A stretch of 8,676 nucleotides of DNA from Rickettsiales bacterium (GTDB taxonomy: Bacteria > Pseudomonadota > Alphaproteobacteria > Rickettsiales > UBA3002): NCBI GenBank assembly GCA_027489915.1, contig JAIXZB010000056.1, forward strand, positions 1-8,676. The letters run 5' to 3'. Positions within the stretch are counted from its first letter, which is position 1, and the number at the start of each line of letters is the position of its first letter. The notes under the pieces were generated by a model. The model ran no database searches and was not told where the DNA came from. It was given only the letters and a program-made list of their open reading frames with translations. The position numbers and the translations under genes are program-made. Below, in pieces: positions 1-6,290 of the stretch.

Positions 1-378
1 CGCGACTGGATTCATGTTAGCGACCATGCGGCAGGCATTATAGCTGCGTATGAGCGAGGCATGGCGGGTGAAGTCTATGTGTTTGGAGGCCATAACGAAG
101 TGCGCAATATCGATGTAGTCACGCAGATTTGCGATTACCTGAAAACATATGGTGGGAAGCGTGATTACCATGCGCTTATTACCCATGTGAATGACAGGCT
201 TGGCCATGATTTCCGTTATGCGATTGATGACAGTGCAAGCATGGCAACGCTCGGCTGGAAACGCACAGTGACAGATTTTTCGCAGGGCTTGAGCGATACT
301 ATCGCATGGTACCTTGCGAACCCAGAATGGATAGCTACGATGACTGCGCACACACACAGCAAACGGAGCGCCGCATGA
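1..378 (+). CDS. rfbB: dTDP-glucose 4,6-dehydratase, C-terminal part (5' truncated by window edge)
   Basis: Second step of dTDP-L-rhamnose synthesis: NAD-dependent oxidation and dehydration of dTDP-glucose to dTDP-4-keto-6-deoxyglucose in the cytoplasm. The frame is open from base 1 and gives 125 residues before TGA. The start and the Rossmann NAD-binding half lie off the left edge. Visible family blocks are Arg-Asp-Trp-Ile-His-Val-x-Asp-His at the very beginning (the substrate-domain RDW motif), then VFGGHNEVRNIDVV, then a GHDFRYAIDDSA block followed by LGW, all typical of the RmlB C-terminus. An internal ATG at 61 should not be taken as a start, because the RDW block lies upstream of it. 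The stop overlaps the rfbA start (ATGA). The assignment is strengthened by rfbA, rfbD and rfbC following directly. Other short-chain NDP-sugar dehydratases are possible but much less likely. Confidence 0.95.
   Translation, partial: RDWIHVSDHAAGIIAAYERGMAGEVYVFGGHNEVRNIDVVTQICDYLKTYGGKRDYHALITHVNDRLGHDFRYAIDDSASMATLGWKRTVTDFSQGLSDTIAWYLANPEWIATMTAHTHSKRSAA
365..368 (+). promoter_or_regulatory. Shine-Dalgarno of rfbA
   Basis: GGAG lies six bases before the ATG at 375, inside the end of rfbB. It supports the ATG at 375 over a longer in-frame reading beginning at 306, which would overlap rfbB by over 70 bases and add residues not found in the family. Confidence 0.6.
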
Positions 379-1244
379 AGGGTATTATTCTGGCAGGAGG
401 TGCAGGGTCGCGCCTGAAGCCACTGACAAGCATTGTCTGCAAGCAGTTATTGCCGATCTATGATAAGCCGATGCTGTATTACCCGCTTTCACTGCTCATG
501 CTTGCTGGTATTCGCGAGATGCTGATTATTTCGACTCCCAAAGATTTACCGATGATGGAGTCGTTGCTTGGCGATGGCGCATCGCTTGGGGTGAAGTTTA
601 GCTACATTGCGCAACCCAAACCCGCAGGTATTGCGCAAGCTCTGACGCTTGGTGAGGCTTTTGCGGCGGGTGAGAATGTGTGTTTGATACTGGGTGATAA
701 CGTATTCTATGGCCATAAAATGGGCGATATGATTGCGCGTGCAGGAAGCGAAAAACAGGGCGCTACTGTATTTGCCTATCACGTCACCGACCCTGAACGT
801 TATGGGGTGGTGGAGTTTGATGCGCAGGGCAAAGCACTTAGCATCGAAGAAAAACCCAAACAGCCTCGCTCGCAATGGGCAGTGACAGGGGTGTATGTTT
901 ATGATGGGCGTGCAGCAACACTTACGCGCGAGCTGAAACCCTCAGCACGCGGTGAGCTTGAGATTACAGACCTCAATAATGCCTATCTGAAAGAAGGTAG
1001 CTTGCGGGTAGAAAAATTGGGGCGCGGTACGGCGTGGCTGGATACGGGAACAATTGATTCGCTTATGGCCGCTAGCCAGTTCGTGCAGGTGATTGAAGCC
1101 CGCCAAGGCTTGAAAATTGCGTGCCTAGAGGAGATTGCTTACCGCAAAGGATTTATTGATAACGCGCAACTTCGTGCACTTGCTGATGCATACAATAACG
1201 AATATGGGCAGTATTTGATGACGATTGCCAAGGAAGCAGCGTGA
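375..1244 (+). CDS. rfbA: Glucose-1-phosphate thymidylyltransferase
   Basis: First step of dTDP-L-rhamnose synthesis: dTTP plus glucose 1-phosphate gives dTDP-glucose and pyrophosphate. The product is 289 residues, the usual RmlA length. The N-terminal nucleotide-binding signature is LAGGAGSRL (residues 6-14; many relatives have Ser-Gly-Thr where this has Ala-Gly-Ser), followed by KQLLPIYDKPM (23-33). The metal/nucleotide LGDN block is at 106-109, with Asp108. IEEKP is at 157-161 and the WLDTGT block at 221-226 has Asp223; all are hallmark positions of the sugar nucleotidyltransferase fold. The start at 375 begins directly with the family's MKGIILAGG and has a good ribosome site. Its ATG shares bases with the rfbB stop, and its own TGA overlaps the rfbD start, so translation is probably coupled. 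In many RmlA enzymes dTDP-rhamnose inhibits activity allosterically; this cannot be judged here. Confidence 0.97.
   Translation: MKGIILAGGAGSRLKPLTSIVCKQLLPIYDKPMLYYPLSLLMLAGIREMLIISTPKDLPMMESLLGDGASLGVKFSYIAQPKPAGIAQALTLGEAFAAGENVCLILGDNVFYGHKMGDMIARAGSEKQGATVFAYHVTDPERYGVVEFDAQGKALSIEEKPKQPRSQWAVTGVYVYDGRAATLTRELKPSARGELEITDLNNAYLKEGSLRVEKLGRGTAWLDTGTIDSLMAASQFVQVIEARQGLKIACLEEIAYRKGFIDNAQLRALADAYNNEYGQYLMTIAKEAA
1230..1236 (+). promoter_or_regulatory. Shine-Dalgarno of rfbD
   Basis: AAGGAAG sits seven bases before the ATG at 1244. A GTG immediately upstream at 1241 is in the same frame and would add one residue. The ATG has ordinary spacing and overlaps the rfbA stop (TGATG), so I prefer it. 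Confidence 0.5.
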
Positions 1245-2104
1245 TGAAACGCATTGCCGTTATCGGCGCAAAAGGGCAGTTGGGAAGTAGGCTGTGCGAG
1301 ATATTAGGTGATGCAGCCATTCCGATTACCCGCGTCGATATGCAGCTTACATCGGATGCTTCTATTGAGCAGTGCTTAGGTAACATGAAGCCAGAGTACA
1401 TCATCAATACCGCAGCCTATACGAATGTAGAAAAAGCAGAAGATGAGCCAGAACTTGCCATGCAGATAAACGCACATGCACCGCAAATAATGGCTCAGTG
1501 GGCGGCGAAACATAAGGTGGGATTGTTACATATTTCTACCGATTATGTGTTTGATGGAACCAAAGATGCGCCTTACACAGAACAGGATGACACATGCGCA
1601 TTAAATGCTTACGGAAAAAGCAAAGCAGCAGGCGAAAAAGCGGTGCTGGATGCAAAGCCTGATGCATGTATTCTGCGTGTATCGTGGTTGTATGATGCGC
1701 GTGGGCGGAATTTTTTTACTACCATTGCGGATAAGCTGCTCGGCGATGCACCACTTCGTATTGTAAGCGATCAGTATGGTACGCCGTGTTTTGCGCCTGA
1801 TATTGCGAGTATGATTGGCACGTTAGTGCAGCAGAATATCCCAAGCGGATTAGTGCATATGGTACATACGGGATATGCTAGCTGGTATGAATTTTCCATC
1901 GCCATAAAAAGTACAATGCAGGCGCAGATGGAGCGGCAACTTGCTGATATCATACCGATTACAACGGCAGAATATCAAACGCGTGCCGTGCGGCCAAAGG
2001 ATTCGCGGCTTGATGCTTCAAAGCTTTACAGCACCCACCAACTTCGCTTACCACTATGGAACGATGCGCTAGTGCGCGCAATGAAGGAGCGCTATGCAGA
2101 TTGA
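1244..2104 (+). CDS. rfbD: dTDP-4-dehydrorhamnose reductase
   Basis: Final step of dTDP-L-rhamnose synthesis: NAD(P)H-dependent reduction of dTDP-4-keto-L-rhamnose. The product is 286 residues, close to the usual RmlD length. The glycine-rich cofactor loop is GAKGQLG (residues 8-14). NTAAYTNVEKAE (55-66), STDYVFDG (98-105, with the catalytic-type Thr99) and the YGKSK block (Tyr123, Lys127) are the extended short-chain dehydrogenase active-site set as found in RmlD. RVSWLY and SDQYGTPC further along are also family blocks. It overlaps rfbA by one base and rfbC by 11 bases. Although rfbD acts last in the pathway, it precedes rfbC in the gene order here (B-A-D-C), unlike the B-D-A-C order in enteric bacteria. 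A seven-T run at 1711-1717 lies inside the gene without breaking the frame. Confidence 0.96.
   Translation: MKRIAVIGAKGQLGSRLCEILGDAAIPITRVDMQLTSDASIEQCLGNMKPEYIINTAAYTNVEKAEDEPELAMQINAHAPQIMAQWAAKHKVGLLHISTDYVFDGTKDAPYTEQDDTCALNAYGKSKAAGEKAVLDAKPDACILRVSWLYDARGRNFFTTIADKLLGDAPLRIVSDQYGTPCFAPDIASMIGTLVQQNIPSGLVHMVHTGYASWYEFSIAIKSTMQAQMERQLADIIPITTAEYQTRAVRPKDSRLDASKLYSTHQLRLPLWNDALVRAMKERYAD
2083..2089 (+). promoter_or_regulatory. Shine-Dalgarno of rfbC
   Basis: GAAGGAG, the strongest ribosome site I see in the window, ends four bases before the ATG at 2094 inside the 3' end of rfbD. It favours that start over an in-frame ATG at 2109, which would remove five residues. Confidence 0.6.
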
Positions 2105-2648
2105 ACCAATGAAAATCCCTGATGTATTACGCATTACGCTTGATAGATTTGAAGATGCGCGTGGCTGGTTTATCGAGCGCTATCACGCAGAAAAATGGGC
2201 TGATCTAGGATTTACAGAGCATTTCGTGCAGGACAACCATTCGCGCTCAAAACCTCGTGTGCTGCGCGGCATTCATCTTCAGCATAACCCCGCGCAGGGC
2301 AAACTGGTGGGCGTAACCCGAGGCCGCATATACGATGTGGCGGTGGATTTACGGCTCGATTCCTCCACATTTGGCCAGCATGTGGGCGCAGAGTTGAGTG
2401 ATGAGAATCATCAGTTGCTTTGGATTCCTGCAGGGTTTGGCCATGGGTTTTGCGTGCTTGGCGAGGCGGATGCCGATGTCACCTACAAAGTATCAGGACT
2501 ATACAACCCGAAAGGGGAAACAGGTGTACGGTTTGATGATACAGAGCTTGGGATTGATTGGCCTATTACACACCCGATTATCTCTGAGCGTGACGGGGGA
2601 CTTCTAAGCCTTGCTGATTATATTCAACAGATGAAAGCAACACTATAA
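2094..2648 (+). CDS. rfbC: dTDP-4-dehydrorhamnose 3,5-epimerase
   Basis: Third step of the pathway: double epimerisation of dTDP-4-keto-6-deoxyglucose at C3 and C5, giving the L-rhamno sugar. The product is 184 residues, the standard RmlC length for this cupin-fold homodimer. FEDARGWF (19-26) and QDNHSRS (46-52) are N-terminal family blocks. RGIHLQ (58-63) carries His61, the catalytic base position. WIPAGFGHGF (110-119) and DVTYKVS (128-134) follow, with Tyr131 at the catalytic acid position. The RFDD segment (146-149) precedes GIDWP (153-157). All key positions appear intact. Translation probably couples to rfbD upstream (11-base overlap), and the stop TAA shares one base with the start of the HAD gene. 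The product is presumably used for O-antigen, capsule or another rhamnose-containing glycan; no glycosyltransferase lies in the window to say which. Confidence 0.97.
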   Translation: MQIEPMKIPDVLRITLDRFEDARGWFIERYHAEKWADLGFTEHFVQDNHSRSKPRVLRGIHLQHNPAQGKLVGVTRGRIYDVAVDLRLDSSTFGQHVGAELSDENHQLLWIPAGFGHGFCVLGEADADVTYKVSGLYNPKGETGVRFDDTELGIDWPITHPIISERDGGLLSLADYIQQMKATL

Positions 2649-3307
2649 TGACACTCACCCCCCCCAAAGTTATTTTGTTTGATTGGGATAATACGCTGGT
2701 CGATACATGGCCGGTGATTCATCGCGCACTCAATGCAACGCTTGATTTTATGGGCCACGCGCCATGGACGCTGGAGCGCGTAATGCAGGATGTAAAACAC
2801 TCGATGCGGGATTCGTTTCCTGCACTCTTTGGCGATAAGTGGGAAATAGCATCCGAGCGTTATCAGCATGAATACCGTGCGATTCATATGGATGCGATTT
2901 GTGCCTTGCCAGATGCGGAAGCTACATTGCAGCAACTTGCTAAAACCGATCTGTTTGTTGCCATTGTAAGCAACAAACGCGGCCCTTCCTTGCGTAAAGA
3001 AATCGAGAAGCTGGAGTGGCAGTCCTATTTTAAAGCCCATGTCGGCGCGCAGGATGCGGAGCGCGATAAACCACACGCAGCACCTGCACATATGGCGCTT
3101 GAAGCAGCGCCTTTGAAATCTGGCCCAGAGATATGGTTTGTGGGTGATACGGGAGTGGATTTGGAATGTGCCAAGAATATCGGCGCAACGCCTATTTTAT
3201 ACGGTAATCACATAACAGATGGAAAAACCCATGACGGGTTTGCATTCGCAGCCCATGTGCGCACACAAAAAGAATTACAGGCGCTATTTGCGCAGTATCT
3301 TGGCTAA
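2648..3307 (+). CDS. HAD-superfamily hydrolase, phosphoglycolate-phosphatase-like
   Basis: A cytoplasmic haloacid-dehalogenase-fold phosphatase of 219 residues. Motif I is FDWDNTLVD (11-19): Asp12 is the expected nucleophile and Asp14 the acid/base, with Asn15 where Gly is commonest. Motif II is IVSNK (Ser108), motif III is Lys141 in RDKPH, and motif IV is VGDTGVD (Asp167, Asp171). The complete catalytic set predicts an active Mg-dependent phosphatase. The helical cap occupies about residues 20-90, as in the Gph/PGP group. The substrate is not deducible. The start overlaps the rfbC stop (TAATG) with no clear Shine-Dalgarno, so it is probably translated by coupling. Co-transcription hints at a sugar-phosphate substrate, but Gph-like enzymes often sit in unrelated operons. 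A C8 run follows the start codon closely. The stop overlaps the convergent tyrA stop by four bases. Confidence 0.88.
   Translation: MTLTPPKVILFDWDNTLVDTWPVIHRALNATLDFMGHAPWTLERVMQDVKHSMRDSFPALFGDKWEIASERYQHEYRAIHMDAICALPDAEATLQQLAKTDLFVAIVSNKRGPSLRKEIEKLEWQSYFKAHVGAQDAERDKPHAAPAHMALEAAPLKSGPEIWFVGDTGVDLECAKNIGATPILYGNHITDGKTHDGFAFAAHVRTQKELQALFAQYLG
2658..2665 (+). repeat. C8 homopolymer tract in the HAD gene start
   Basis: Eight consecutive C at codons 4-6 of the HAD hydrolase, encoding Thr-Pro-Pro. It is in frame in this sequence. Any gain or loss of one C would end the protein almost at once, so the tract is a possible slippage site or an assembly weak point. Confidence 0.7.
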
Positions 3308-4443
3308 TGTGCGGCGTGATTGATGGCGGTTGCTTCTGCCTGCATGGCTTCAAGCAACGCAAGTAACGCTGCTTCATCGCTTGCATCTATCGCAGCGCGT
3401 AGGGGGCCAAATAAGCCAATTGTTGCGGCAAGTAAGCCTGCAACTTGTGTTGCATGTTGGGATACAAACGCCGCCGTATCTTCGGGCGATTCTGCGGCCG
3501 GGGAGGCAATATCGCGTAATCCCCCTGCGCTGAAATTGCGCGCTATCACGCCTGATTGCTGTTCATAAAGCGATACCGTGCTTATGAGCGAGGATGCAAG
3601 CAGATGGGGCAAGCTCCGAATCGCAATCTCAGTGAGTGGCGTTGTGGGAGATGTCTGCTCGCCCGTGCGCAGTTCCGATTCCATATGGGCAAGCACGGCC
3701 AGAAACATATCAAAGCTTTGCAACAACGCATCGCGGTTTTCTAAGAACACATCCGTCCACATGCGAGGGTTGGAACGTGAGATGCGCAAGAAACGTGCAA
3801 GTATGGGGGTGTCTTTGGAAATGCGCACATGCAGAGCATGAAATTGCCGTGCGGCCACAAACGCAATCACATGCGGCAAATGCGAAACGTAAGCATAGAG
3901 CTGATCATGCACCAGTGTGGGCATGAAGCGCACGGTTGCGCCCGCAGCTTCCCACAAATGTTGGATGATGGTTACATTCGCATCATTTTCGGGATGTTCT
4001 GGGGTGAGAACGCAGAGCTTGTCTTTGAATAAATCACCCCGTGCCACTGATGGGCCCGCCTGTTCACTACCCGATATAGGATGGGCGGGAACCAGTGCAA
4101 TATTGGCGGGAAGTAAGCTGCCAAGGCGCGAGAGTGTGCCTTTGACAGAGCCCACATCGGTGATGATGGTGTGGGCTGAAAGATACGGTGCCGCTTCGCT
4201 GATGATGGCATGGTAGCTGCGCAAGGGTGTTGCTAACACCAGAATATCTGCAGTTTTAACAGCATCTGCAATGCGTAGTGCAACGGCATCTATGGCGCCT
4301 TCGTTGGCTAAAGTGTGTGCATGGTTGGGATTAGAATCATAGCCAATAATACGCAGTGCGGCTTGCGAGGATTTAAGCGCAAGCGCAAGCGATCCACCAA
4401 TCTGGCCGCAACCGATAAGGGCAATAGTGAGGGTTTCACTCAT
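3304..4443 (-). CDS. tyrA: Prephenate/cyclohexadienyl dehydrogenase with duplicated C-terminal helical domain
   Basis: Tyrosine branch enzyme: NAD(P)-dependent oxidative decarboxylation of prephenate (or arogenate). The N-terminal Rossmann domain shows ALIGCGQIGGS (8-18), ATPL (71-74), TDVGSVKG (95-102, Ser99) and the catalytic HPISGSEQAG (His121). The helical domain follows, with HDQLYAYVSHLPH (179-191), Arg220 and the SNPRMW block (224-229). A family member would normally end near residue 300, but this one runs to 379. Residues about 270-372 repeat the helical domain: SLPHLLAS (277-284), FSAGGLRDIA (304-313), then LRAAIDASDEAALLALLEAM. Copy 1 lacks the expected GGFRD/GGFKD element, while copy 2 has it but lacks the Arg and MWxD(I/V)FL elements. 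The frame is clean and ends in TAG. The start overlaps the hisC stop (ATGA). Specificity for prephenate or arogenate, and for NAD or NADP, cannot be read here. Confidence 0.92.
   Translation of the reverse strand: MSETLTIALIGCGQIGGSLALALKSSQAALRIIGYDSNPNHAHTLANEGAIDAVALRIADAVKTADILVLATPLRSYHAIISEAAPYLSAHTIITDVGSVKGTLSRLGSLLPANIALVPAHPISGSEQAGPSVARGDLFKDKLCVLTPEHPENDANVTIIQHLWEAAGATVRFMPTLVHDQLYAYVSHLPHVIAFVAARQFHALHVRISKDTPILARFLRISRSNPRMWTDVFLENRDALLQSFDMFLAVLAHMESELRTGEQTSPTTPLTEIAIRSLPHLLASSLISTVSLYEQQSGVIARNFSAGGLRDIASPAAESPEDTAAFVSQHATQVAGLLAATIGLFGPLRAAIDASDEAALLALLEAMQAEATAINHAAH
3328..3636 (-). other. Second, degenerate copy of the TyrA helical domain
   Basis: Encodes TyrA residues about 270-372. 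The order of blocks mirrors the first copy (3664-3912): LPH followed by a hydrophobic helix, then AGG-Leu-Arg-Asp, then Ser-Pro, then a closing helical stretch resembling the dimer-interface helices. Arg310 aligns with the Lys246 position of Aquifex aeolicus TyrA, while Ser314 replaces its Arg250. No nucleotide-level similarity between the copies is obvious, so any duplication is old. The alignment was made by eye. Confidence 0.6.
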
Positions 4444-5537
4444 GCAGCACTACGTTCGCAGAAACGGGTGAAGGCCTGAAGCACCGCCGTATTTTCCGCT
4501 TCCGTGCCAATAGTGATACGCAAGTGACGGGTGAGGCCATAACTTGATACATCGCGGGTGATGATGCCATGCGAAAGCAAAAAGTGATTGGCATCGGCAG
4601 CCGTTTGCCCTGTGGTTTCAGGAAATTCGACCAGAATGAAATTCGCGGCACTGGGAATCACACGGAAACCACGTTGGGTTATGCCATCGCTCATGCGTTT
4701 AAGCTGCTCGTTATTTTTTTCTCGCATACTGCGTGTGTAGTCTTTGTCGGAAATGGCAGCGAGCCCAGCAGCTAAGGCTGCACTGTTGACGTTAAAGGGG
4801 CCGCGAATGCGATTCAACACATCAACGATGGGCGCAGGCGCATATGCCCAACCGAGGCGCAAGGCACCGAGGCCATAAATTTTTGAAAATGTGTGCATGA
4901 CAACGGTATTGGTGCCAGCAGCCACAAGTGCGCGGCCATCTTGGGCAGGATTGTCGAGATACTCGCTATAGGCGGCATCGAGCACTAAAATCACATCTTC
5001 GCGCAAATGCGCGCGCAGGCGCTCGATTTCGCTATATCCTAGCAAGGTGCCAGTAGGATTGTTGGGGTTGGCGATGAACAGTAATTTGGTGCGTGGGGTG
5101 ACGGCGGCAAGCAATGCATCCACATCGGCGGTGAGGTCTTTTTCGGGCGCGGTGACGGGAGTTGCGCTGTTGCCAAGTGCGTAAATGCGATACATCAAAA
5201 ATCCATGTTCGCTGAACAACACTTCATCGCCTAGCCCTGCATAGGCATGGATGAGCAGGCCAATCAATTCATCCGAGCCTGAGCCGCACACCAGCTGCTG
5301 GGAAGGGAGTGATTCTACCGATGCAATCGCCTCGCGCAGTGCTAGGTGAGAGCCATCTGGGTAACGGTGTAGCAGGTGCGCTGCTTCCTGAAAGGCAGCG
5401 ATGGCTTTTGGACTTGGCCCATAAGGATTTTCATTCGATGAAAGCTTGATAACGGGCGTGCCGCCCTCTGTTTTCGATTTACCGCCCACATAGGGTGAGA
5501 TGGAGAGAATGCCAGGTTTTGGAGTAGGGTTGGTCAT
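4440..5537 (-). CDS. hisC: Histidinol-phosphate aminotransferase (possibly also aromatic aminotransferase)
   Basis: PLP-dependent class I/II aminotransferase of 365 residues, the usual HisC length. It transfers an amino group from glutamate to imidazole-acetol phosphate; HisC forms in this genomic setting may also transaminate prephenate or aromatic keto acids. LSSNENPYGPSP (32-43) is a HisC hallmark, followed by RYPDGS (58-63). GSGSDE (85-90) binds the cofactor phosphate. NPNNPTG is at 157-163 and DAAYSEY at 187-193. TFSKIYGLGALRLGW (216-230) holds the Schiff-base Lys219 and phosphate-binding Arg227. LRITIG near the end has Arg340, expected to bind the substrate. It lies between chorismate mutase (three-base gap) and tyrA (four-base overlap), which suggests service to the tyrosine/phenylalanine branch. 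No other his gene is in the window. No strong Shine-Dalgarno is visible before the ATG. Confidence 0.94.
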   Translation of the reverse strand: MTNPTPKPGILSISPYVGGKSKTEGGTPVIKLSSNENPYGPSPKAIAAFQEAAHLLHRYPDGSHLALREAIASVESLPSQQLVCGSGSDELIGLLIHAYAGLGDEVLFSEHGFLMYRIYALGNSATPVTAPEKDLTADVDALLAAVTPRTKLLFIANPNNPTGTLLGYSEIERLRAHLREDVILVLDAAYSEYLDNPAQDGRALVAAGTNTVVMHTFSKIYGLGALRLGWAYAPAPIVDVLNRIRGPFNVNSAALAAGLAAISDKDYTRSMREKNNEQLKRMSDGITQRGFRVIPSAANFILVEFPETTGQTAADANHFLLSHGIITRDVSSYGLTRHLRITIGTEAENTAVLQAFTRFCERSAA

Positions 5538-5540
5538 GAG

Positions 5541-6290
5541 TTACCACGCGTGAAGGGAGGAATCGATGATGGCAGAGGGTAGGGTGCCAATGCAACCTGT
5601 ATCACTAGATATGCCTGCAATACTATAAAGTGTATGATTTTCATTGCGCGCGATCACAGTGCCTGCATCCAGCGTTTCATTTGCATTGCGTATTACCAAC
5701 GAGATGTCATCACCTGAGGATTCAGGCTGAACTTCTGCAACTGCAAGGCAGGAAAACTGTTCATCATCCGCTAGCACTACGGGCAAACCAGCAAACACCC
5801 GTAATGTGGGATGGTTTAGAAGCGCTGCCCAGTGAGAGATATTTTCTGAAGTGGGATACGGCAGCAATCCGATGGTTGCCTGCTTTGATTTCACGGCTTC
5901 AAGTGACGCTTCGATTGAAGATGCGCTGATACAACGCACGCTGCGGCCAAAATACTCCCGCGCTGCGGGGGAGAGATGTTCAGAATCACCTGCAACAGCA
6001 ATGGTGATGGGAGATTCAAGATGGGTAGAAGCACCAATGATTTGCCGCCAGATGACAAGGGCTGCGGCCACTGGAAAATCCGATCCGCTAAAGGCATCGC
6101 GGATGCGGCGATGCATTTCTCCCTCGCGGCCTGGGCGGATGTGGCAGGCAGCAGGTGTGTGCTCGCGCTTGAGTGCAGCGACTTCGTGAATGATGCCGAT
6201 GCGCTCTTTGAGAAGCTGCATCAACTGGTCATCCACATGGTCGATGCGTGCGCGCAGTGCACCTAGTGTATCTGTATAGTTTTGACTCAT
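5541..6290 (-). CDS. AroQ-type chorismate mutase with degenerate prephenate-dehydratase-like tail
   Basis: Rearranges chorismate to prephenate, the entry to tyrosine and phenylalanine. The product is 249 residues. Residues about 8-90 form the AroQ helical domain: Arg13, Arg30 and Lys41 match Arg11, Arg28 and Lys39 of E. coli PheA with constant spacing, and IRPGRE (51-56) supplies the next conserved Arg55. Residues about 95-249 have the layout of a prephenate dehydratase (AREYFG, then SIEASLEAVKS and ATIGLLP) but no TRF catalytic motif and no ESRP regulatory motif, so dehydratase activity is not expected. I recall this two-part form as characteristic of Alphaproteobacteria. The start MSQNYTDTL is chosen because the mutase helix begins just after it. 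An in-frame ATG at 6374 would add 28 atypical residues and overlap metX. First gene of the leftward operon, with no Shine-Dalgarno seen. Confidence 0.88.
   Translation of the reverse strand: MSQNYTDTLGALRARIDHVDDQLMQLLKERIGIIHEVAALKREHTPAACHIRPGREGEMHRRIRDAFSGSDFPVAAALVIWRQIIGASTHLESPITIAVAGDSEHLSPAAREYFGRSVRCISASSIEASLEAVKSKQATIGLLPYPTSENISHWAALLNHPTLRVFAGLPVVLADDEQFSCLAVAEVQPESSGDDISLVIRNANETLDAGTVIARNENHTLYSIAGISSDTGCIGTLPSAIIDSSLHAW

Noticed and set aside
3256..3265. Perfect palindrome TGTGCGCACA in the HAD gene, followed by A-rich sequence, as a terminator
   Set aside because: The A-run is on the wrong side for rightward termination and the T-run would precede the hairpin for leftward transcription; it is in coding sequence and probably chance.
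3281..3293. GCGC-TATTT-GCGC hairpin near the HAD stop
   Set aside because: Only a four-base stem with no following T-run, which is too weak to call a terminator.
3320..4216. Several plus-strand open frames opposite tyrA
   Set aside because: They are rich in Ala, Ser, Cys and Arg as expected of reverse readings, overlap each other in different frames, and oppose a well-supported gene.
5851..6266. Plus-strand open frames of about 100 residues opposite the chorismate mutase gene
   Set aside because: They lie antisense to a gene with clear motifs, show no family features and have no upstream gene context; shadows of codon bias.
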